A stretch of 64,000 nucleotides of DNA. It comes from Streptomyces sp. Edi4. GTDB lineage: Bacteria; Actinomycetota; Actinomycetes; Streptomycetales; Streptomycetaceae. Shown here one piece after another: positions 59,859 to 64,000 of this stretch. Each line of letters opens with the position of its first letter. The stretch's first letter is position 1. The notes below the pieces were generated by a model. That model searched no databases, was not told where the DNA came from, and was given only the letters and a program-made list of their open reading frames with translations. The translations under genes and the position numbers were made by a program. The stretch is taken from contig NZ_JBEJGY010000004.1 of assembly GCF_040253615.1 (NCBI RefSeq), forward strand, positions 992,001 through 1,056,000, written 5' to 3'.

Positions 59859-61379
59859 TCAGGCGTCGGCAAGCGGTGACCTGGGCGCGGCCTGGAGCGG
59901 GCTGCCGAGGGCCACAAGGGCGCGCTCCAGGGCGTGCAGGTGGACGAGCGCGGGGTGTTCGGCTGCCGCCGGCGCGTCCGCGTGGTCCGGTGTCGCGGGG
60001 CGCGGATGCGCGCCGGGCGCGGAGGGCGCCGAGACGAGGACGGCCACGGCCGCTTCCACCCGCTCGCACGCGGCGGTCAGACGCTGGTCGTGGGACGCCT
60101 CGGCGTCGGCGGCCGTCGCGGCGAGGCTGCGGGCCTCGCGGGCGCAGTCGTCGAGGTGGCCGAGCACCTGGCGGGCGCGAGCCTTGCGGGCGCGGACCGG
60201 GTTGAGCGGATGGACCAGCGGCGCAAGCGAGAGCCGGACCCTGGCCAGGGTGTGTTCGAGTTCGGCGATGTGCGGCAGCGGGTCGGCGTCCTGGCCCGCG
60301 AGGCGGGCGGCGGCCTCGGCGGCGGAGGCCCGGACGCTGTGCAGCGCGTGCCGCACCCAGGCGTCCGTCGTGGCGTGCGTGGTGATCGGCAGGACGAACA
60401 GGACGGCGAGCACGGAGCCCGCCATGCCCACGCCCGTCTCGAAGAAGCGCAGCGCGAGCAGGTCGGTGTTCAGGACGCCGAGGAGCCCGTAGAGCAGGCT
60501 GGCCATGACGGTGACGGCGAGCATCATCCACGTGTAGGAGACGGCGGCCGCGTAGAAGATCCCGAAGACGCAGAGCGCGATCAGCAGCGCGGTCGGTACG
60601 GGCGCGCCACGCAGCGGCACGGCCACCGCGAGGCCGATGCCCACGCCGATGACGGTGCCGAGGACCCGGCGGAAGCCGCGCACCAGGGTCTCGCCGCGCG
60701 ATGTCGTGTTCACGAAGATCCACCAGGTCGCGCCGACGGCCCAGTACCAGCGGTCCGGTGACAGCGCCTGGCCGGCCGCGAGGGCGAAGCCGGCGCCCAC
60801 GACGGCCTGCACGGCCTGGCGCGTGGTGGCCCGGTACAGGCCGCGGCCCGGGTCGGGCGCCGTCACGGCGGGCAGTCCCGGCCGGTGGCGCTCGTAGCAC
60901 CAGAGGCCGAACCGCACGGTCGCGGCGACGGCGAGGGACAGCAGGACCGCTTCGTACAGCTGGGGCAGCTGGCTCGCCACCATGTGCAGGAACTGCGCGA
61001 CGAAGAAGGCCATGAACGCGAAGACGCCGAGCGCGTGGCCGCGCGGGCCCCAGCGGCGGGCGTAGACGCCGGCGCCGACGATCGCGAGGAACGCCAGGTC
61101 ACGGGCGAGTGGGTAGCCGTGCAGGCAGGCCGCGAGGGCGAACACCGGCAGACCGGCCACGGGCAGCAGGGCGGTGGTCACAGCCTGGCCGCGCACCGTG
61201 GGATCGGTCACCGTGAAGAGCGCGAGCAGGGCCGAGAGCCCGCCGGTGATGGCCGCCACCAGGGAGTGACCTGCCAGGCCGCACGCCACGACGGCGAGAC
61301 CGATGCCCAGCACGGCTCGCGTCGCCGCGCGCAGCCGCAGCTTCCCCGGGTCGGGGGCCACGAACACCCTCTTCACCAC
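59859..61379 (-). CDS. FUSC-family aromatic acid/amphiphile exporter
   Basis: A 506-residue membrane protein: two bundles of about six helices each, the second bearing WYWAVGATWWIFVNTTSRG and the FUSC core GTVIGVGIGLAVAVPLRG, followed by a cytoplasmic helical domain and a Pro/Ala/His-rich tail. Relatives export p-hydroxybenzoate or polyphenols. GTG 61379 has AAGGAGC about 10 bases upstream. Three CCAATGG/CCATTGG boxes lie upstream. Confidence 0.85.
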   Translation of the reverse strand: MVKRVFVAPDPGKLRLRAATRAVLGIGLAVVACGLAGHSLVAAITGGLSALLALFTVTDPTVRGQAVTTALLPVAGLPVFALAACLHGYPLARDLAFLAIVGAGVYARRWGPRGHALGVFAFMAFFVAQFLHMVASQLPQLYEAVLLSLAVAATVRFGLWCYERHRPGLPAVTAPDPGRGLYRATTRQAVQAVVGAGFALAAGQALSPDRWYWAVGATWWIFVNTTSRGETLVRGFRRVLGTVIGVGIGLAVAVPLRGAPVPTALLIALCVFGIFYAAAVSYTWMMLAVTVMASLLYGLLGVLNTDLLALRFFETGVGMAGSVLAVLFVLPITTHATTDAWVRHALHSVRASAAEAAARLAGQDADPLPHIAELEHTLARVRLSLAPLVHPLNPVRARKARARQVLGHLDDCAREARSLAATAADAEASHDQRLTAACERVEAAVAVLVSAPSAPGAHPRPATPDHADAPAAAEHPALVHLHALERALVALGSPLQAAPRSPLADA

Positions 61380-61397
61380 TGACCCACTGCTCCTTAC

Positions 61398-61506
61398 CCA
61401 TTGGACATGAGAAAGGCGCTGCGGAGACCACAGCGCCATCGACCTCCCCATGACACCACTTCGGGGCCCAATGGCTCAACTCGATGCCGCGCGTTTGTGC
61501 CAATGG
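61398..61506. promoter_or_regulatory. CCAATGG boxes and hairpin upstream of the FUSC gene
   Basis: CCATTGG (61398-61404), CCAATGG (61468-61474) and CCAATGG (61500-61506) with a GGCGCTG/CAGCGCC hairpin (61415-61437) between, in the 228-base gap before the divergently placed molybdenum enzyme's 3' end. Possible repeated operator and leader hairpin. Confidence 0.4.
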
Positions 61507-61607
61507 ACCATCGTTTCGGGCTCTTCCTGACCCAGGCAGACCCATCGGCCCACCCCTGCGGCAGCGAGCGGAAGGCGGGCCTGCGAGGTGGCGGCGGGGT
61601 GGCCGCG

Positions 61608-64000
61608 TCAGGCGCGGCCCGCCGCCCGGGCCATCGCGAGCCACAGCCGGTCCCGGGTCACCGGCAGCTCGGTGAAGCGCAGCCCCGTGGCGTCACGCAG
61701 CGCGTTGGCGAGCGCGGGGGCCACCGGGTTGAAGGGGCTCTCACTCATCGACTTGGCCCCGAGCGGCCCGATCGCGTCGGTCGTCTCCATGAAGTGGACC
61801 TCGGTGCGCGGCACATCGGCGTACTGCGGCAACCGGTAGCGGCGGAAGCCCGCCGTGGTCACCTCGCCGCGCTCGTCGGTGCGTACGGTCTCGAACAGCG
61901 CGGCGCCGAGCGCCTGCGCCACCCCGCCCTCGACCTGGCCGCGGCACTGGAGCGGGTTCATCACTTTGCCCGCGTCGGCGGCGTGCACACTGCGCAGGAT
62001 CTTCGTCTCGCCGGTGTCCGGGTCGACGGCGACCTTGAACCACTGGGCGTTGAAGGCGACCGAGCGCGGACTGCCGCCCCAGTGCCCCTGCGCCGACACC
62101 TCACCGAGCCCGCCCCCGCGCAGCGCCGCCTCGTGGAGCTCCTTCAGGGTGAGCGTCCGCCCGGCGCAGTCGACCGCGTCGGCGCCGAGCACGCACAGGT
62201 GGCGAGGCACGTCGGTGTACCGGGCCGCGAAGGTCGTCAGGCGTCTGGCGAGCGCCTGCGCCGCGAGCAGGACCGCCTTGCCCGCCACGACCGTGCCCGT
62301 CGAGCCGAAGGCGCCCGTGTCGTGGCGCACGACGTCGGTGTCGGACTGGCGGACGGTGACGCGGTCCAGGGTCGTGGCCAGGGCGCCGGCGGTGATCTGC
62401 TGGTGGACGGTGGTGGTGCCGTTGCCGAACTCGGCCGTGCCGACCGCGACGTCGTACGTGCCGTCCGCCAGCAGGGTGACGGCGGCGTCCGCGTAATGGC
62501 CGCCGGTCGGGCCGGTGGCGGTCATCGCCACGGCCGCGCCCTGGCCGGCCAGCCATCCCGGTGGCACGCCGTCGTCGGGGCGCTCCCGCGCGATGGCGCG
62601 CCGGACGGTGGCGAGGCACTGGGCGAGTCCGTAGGAGGCGATGTGCAGGTCCTCCTCCTCCCCGACCGGGCCGGTCAGGTGATCGCCGGGGCCGATGATG
62701 TTCTTCTCACGGAAGTCGAGCGGGTCCATGCCGAGCCGCCGGGCCAGCTCGTCCATGGCGGATTCGAGGGCGAAGGTCACCTGCCCCAGGCCATAGCCGC
62801 GGAAGGCGCCGGCCGGGACGACGTTGGTGTAGACGGAGAAGGCGTCGACCTTCTTGTGCGGGGCGCGGTAGACGGAGAAGGACTCGCCGACGCTGTGGAA
62901 CATGACGGCGGGGCCGTGGTTGCCATAGGCGCCGGTGTTGGCGACCACCCGCATCTGAATCGCCGTCAGCGTGCCGTCGGCGCGGGCGCCGGCCTTGATG
63001 GTGACGGTGAACGGGTGGCGGGTGGTGGCGCCGTGGAACTGCTCGGCGCGGGTGTATTCGAGCTTGACCGGGCGGCGCAGGCGCAGCGCGGCCAGGACGA
63101 CGATGTCCTCGGTGAGCATCTCCTGTTTGCCGCCGAAGCCGCCGCCGACCCGGCCCGCGACGACCCGCACCTCGTCCTCGGGCAGGCCGTAGAGCGCGCA
63201 CAGCGCGCGGCGGGTCAGGAACGGGGTCTGGGTGCTGGAGCGTACGGTCAGACGTTCCCCGGTGCCGCCCTCCTTGGGCTCGAAGTAGGCGACGCAGCCG
63301 TGGGTCTCCAGGCTGGCGTGCTGGACGCGCTGGGTGCGGTAGGTCGCCTCGTGGACGACCGCCGCCTCGGCGAACCCCTCCCGTACGCAGCCGGTCTCGC
63401 CGTGCGCCTCGCCGGCCACGTTGTTCTCGACGCGGGCGATCCGCTCCGCCGCTCCCTTGCCGGCGTGGATGACCGGCGCCCCGGGCCGCATGGCCTCCTC
63501 GGGGTCGGTGACGTGATCGAGCAATTCGTACGTCACCTCGATCCTGCGACAGCCCTCCTCGGCGGCCCGCTCGCTGTCGGCGACGACGGCAGCCACGCGC
63601 TGACCGACGTGGCGGACGGTGTCGTCGAGGACGCGGGTGTCGTCGGGGTCCTGGGCGGGGTGTTCGTGGCGGGCGCTGGAGTACAGCGTGCCGGGGGCGT
63701 CCTCGTGGGTGAGGACGGCGTGGACACCCGGTACCCGCTGGGCGGCGGAGGTGTCGATGGCGAGGATGCGGGCGTGCGGGTGCGGGGAGCGCAGCAGCTT
63801 CATGTGCAGCAGGCCTGGGATCTCCACGTCGAAGGTGTACCAGGCGGTGCCGGTGACGATCCGGGAGCCGGCCGGGGCGCCGGGGCTCTTGCCCACCGCT
63901 TCTCCGGCGCGGGGGCGTTCGGTGTGTGTGACGCCGCGTACGGCGTCCTCGATGGCGCGGTATCCGGTGCAGCGGCAGAGGTTGCCCTTGAAGGCGCGCG
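61608..64000 (-). CDS. Fused 2Fe-2S/molybdenum hydroxylase, xanthine dehydrogenase-like (5' end off window)
   Basis: About 796 residues are visible and the gene runs past the window. The frame from 63998 down reads, before the molybdenum part, FKGNLCRCTGYRAIEDAVRG, the C-terminal cysteine pair of a plant-type [2Fe-2S] domain. Then comes the molybdopterin-binding chain: VGGGFGGKQEMLTED, RHPFTVTIKAG, AFRGYGLGQVTFALE, AVGTAEFGNGTTTVHQQ and AKSMSESPFNPVAPAL. Both parts being in one chain resembles E. coli XdhD-type enzymes. Likely hydroxylates a purine or aromatic heterocycle. No FAD-subunit gene is visible in the window. Confidence 0.9.
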   Translation of the reverse strand, partial: RAFKGNLCRCTGYRAIEDAVRGVTHTERPRAGEAVGKSPGAPAGSRIVTGTAWYTFDVEIPGLLHMKLLRSPHPHARILAIDTSAAQRVPGVHAVLTHEDAPGTLYSSARHEHPAQDPDDTRVLDDTVRHVGQRVAAVVADSERAAEEGCRRIEVTYELLDHVTDPEEAMRPGAPVIHAGKGAAERIARVENNVAGEAHGETGCVREGFAEAAVVHEATYRTQRVQHASLETHGCVAYFEPKEGGTGERLTVRSSTQTPFLTRRALCALYGLPEDEVRVVAGRVGGGFGGKQEMLTEDIVVLAALRLRRPVKLEYTRAEQFHGATTRHPFTVTIKAGARADGTLTAIQMRVVANTGAYGNHGPAVMFHSVGESFSVYRAPHKKVDAFSVYTNVVPAGAFRGYGLGQVTFALESAMDELARRLGMDPLDFREKNIIGPGDHLTGPVGEEEDLHIASYGLAQCLATVRRAIARERPDDGVPPGWLAGQGAAVAMTATGPTGGHYADAAVTLLADGTYDVAVGTAEFGNGTTTVHQQITAGALATTLDRVTVRQSDTDVVRHDTGAFGSTGTVVAGKAVLLAAQALARRLTTFAARYTDVPRHLCVLGADAVDCAGRTLTLKELHEAALRGGGLGEVSAQGHWGGSPRSVAFNAQWFKVAVDPDTGETKILRSVHAADAGKVMNPLQCRGQVEGGVAQALGAALFETVRTDERGEVTTAGFRRYRLPQYADVPRTEVHFMETTDAIGPLGAKSMSESPFNPVAPALANALRDATGLRFTELPVTRDRLWLAMARAAGRA

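Noticed and set aside
58684..60900. A 738-codon frame covering the lactonase and part of the FUSC gene
   Set aside because: Only the part from 59727 down has the lactonase pattern; the rest is an out-of-phase reading of the FUSC gene.
1..64000. tRNA, rRNA, CRISPR arrays, insertion sequences, prophage or polyketide/peptide synthetase clusters
   Set aside because: No cloverleaf-like CCA-ended segments, repeat-spacer arrays, transposase or integrase motifs, or modular synthase genes were seen.

Overview
The window is an ordinary-looking piece of a Streptomyces (or close relative) chromosome. Third codon positions are almost always G or C, GTG and TTG starts are common, several start codons sit about 7 bases after a -10 hexamer (leaderless mRNAs), and the families found are typical of that genus (DUF6421, DUF6332, DUF6986, DUF4865, DUF5134, SHOCT, RsbW-like kinases, PASTA-less Ser/Thr kinase, many TetR/MarR/ROK/LacI/PadR regulators). 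I see no integrase, transposase, CRISPR, rRNA, tRNA or modular biosynthetic enzyme. From memory, and unchecked, the order etfBA ... ung ... xdh resembles the S. coelicolor left chromosome arm.

Layout. 1-6.6 kb: end of an Rv1733c-like membrane protein, a beta-helix/AAA+ ATPase fusion, a membrane-anchored serine hydrolase, a DeoR regulator and a SRPBCC protein. 6.6-10.3 kb: Cds1-like cysteine desulfhydrase with a double universal stress protein, an RsbW-type kinase and small proteins. 10.5-13.0 kb: TetR-cupin-DUF4865-phosphotriesterase cassette with a 20-bp operator. 13.0-16.5 kb: ROK repressor with divergent MFS transporter, MarR, DUF6332. 16.4-19.9 kb: NarL-type two-component system, then a TetR divergent from a deazaflavin-dependent nitroreductase with repeated operators. 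20.1-26.1 kb: geranylgeranyl-reductase-like flavoenzyme, M20 dipeptidase, MBL hydrolase, a kinase-NUDIX fusion and a T4-Pnkp-like kinase-phosphatase. 26.4-31.8 kb: ROK sugar kinase with LacI regulator, Ser/Thr kinase, DUF6986. 31.9-36.1 kb: etfBA with its terminator, flavin reductase, thioredoxin, PlsC-like acyltransferase. 36.1-42.8 kb: transglutaminase-B3/4 operon, DUF6421-SDR-threonine aldolase operon, PadR, a small membrane peptide, glycerophosphodiesterase. 42.8-48 kb: GNAT, VOC, DUF5134-M56 membrane protease pair, PAP2, HAD, TetR. 48-54.6 kb: FprA-type ferredoxin reductase, ArsR/old yellow enzyme pair, class II aldolase plus a frameshifted neutral ceramidase under a TetR. 54.7-64 kb: Asp-box propeller protein, ung with a sugar-kinase-like gene, CbiX-like protein, lactonase, FUSC transporter, and the 3' part of a fused 2Fe-2S/molybdenum hydroxylase running off the window end.

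How the parts work together. The recurring unit is a local repressor with a palindromic operator beside one to three enzyme genes, suggesting a set of independent, inducible redox and detoxification modules (nitroreductase, old yellow enzyme, phosphotriesterase, ceramidase/aldolase, molybdenum hydroxylase) around a few housekeeping genes (etfBA, ung, plsC-like, fprA).

The least explained items are: a candidate small RNA at about 47.18-47.29 kb on the minus strand, whose hairpin pairs fully only on that strand; the cupin gene that has lost its stop and runs 134 bases into the next gene; the single-base frameshift in the ceramidase gene; the paired bifunctional nucleotide/nucleic-acid end-processing enzymes at 23.7-26.1 kb; the beta-helix/AAA+ fusion with its cysteine ladder; and the DUF6421 and DUF4865 operons.
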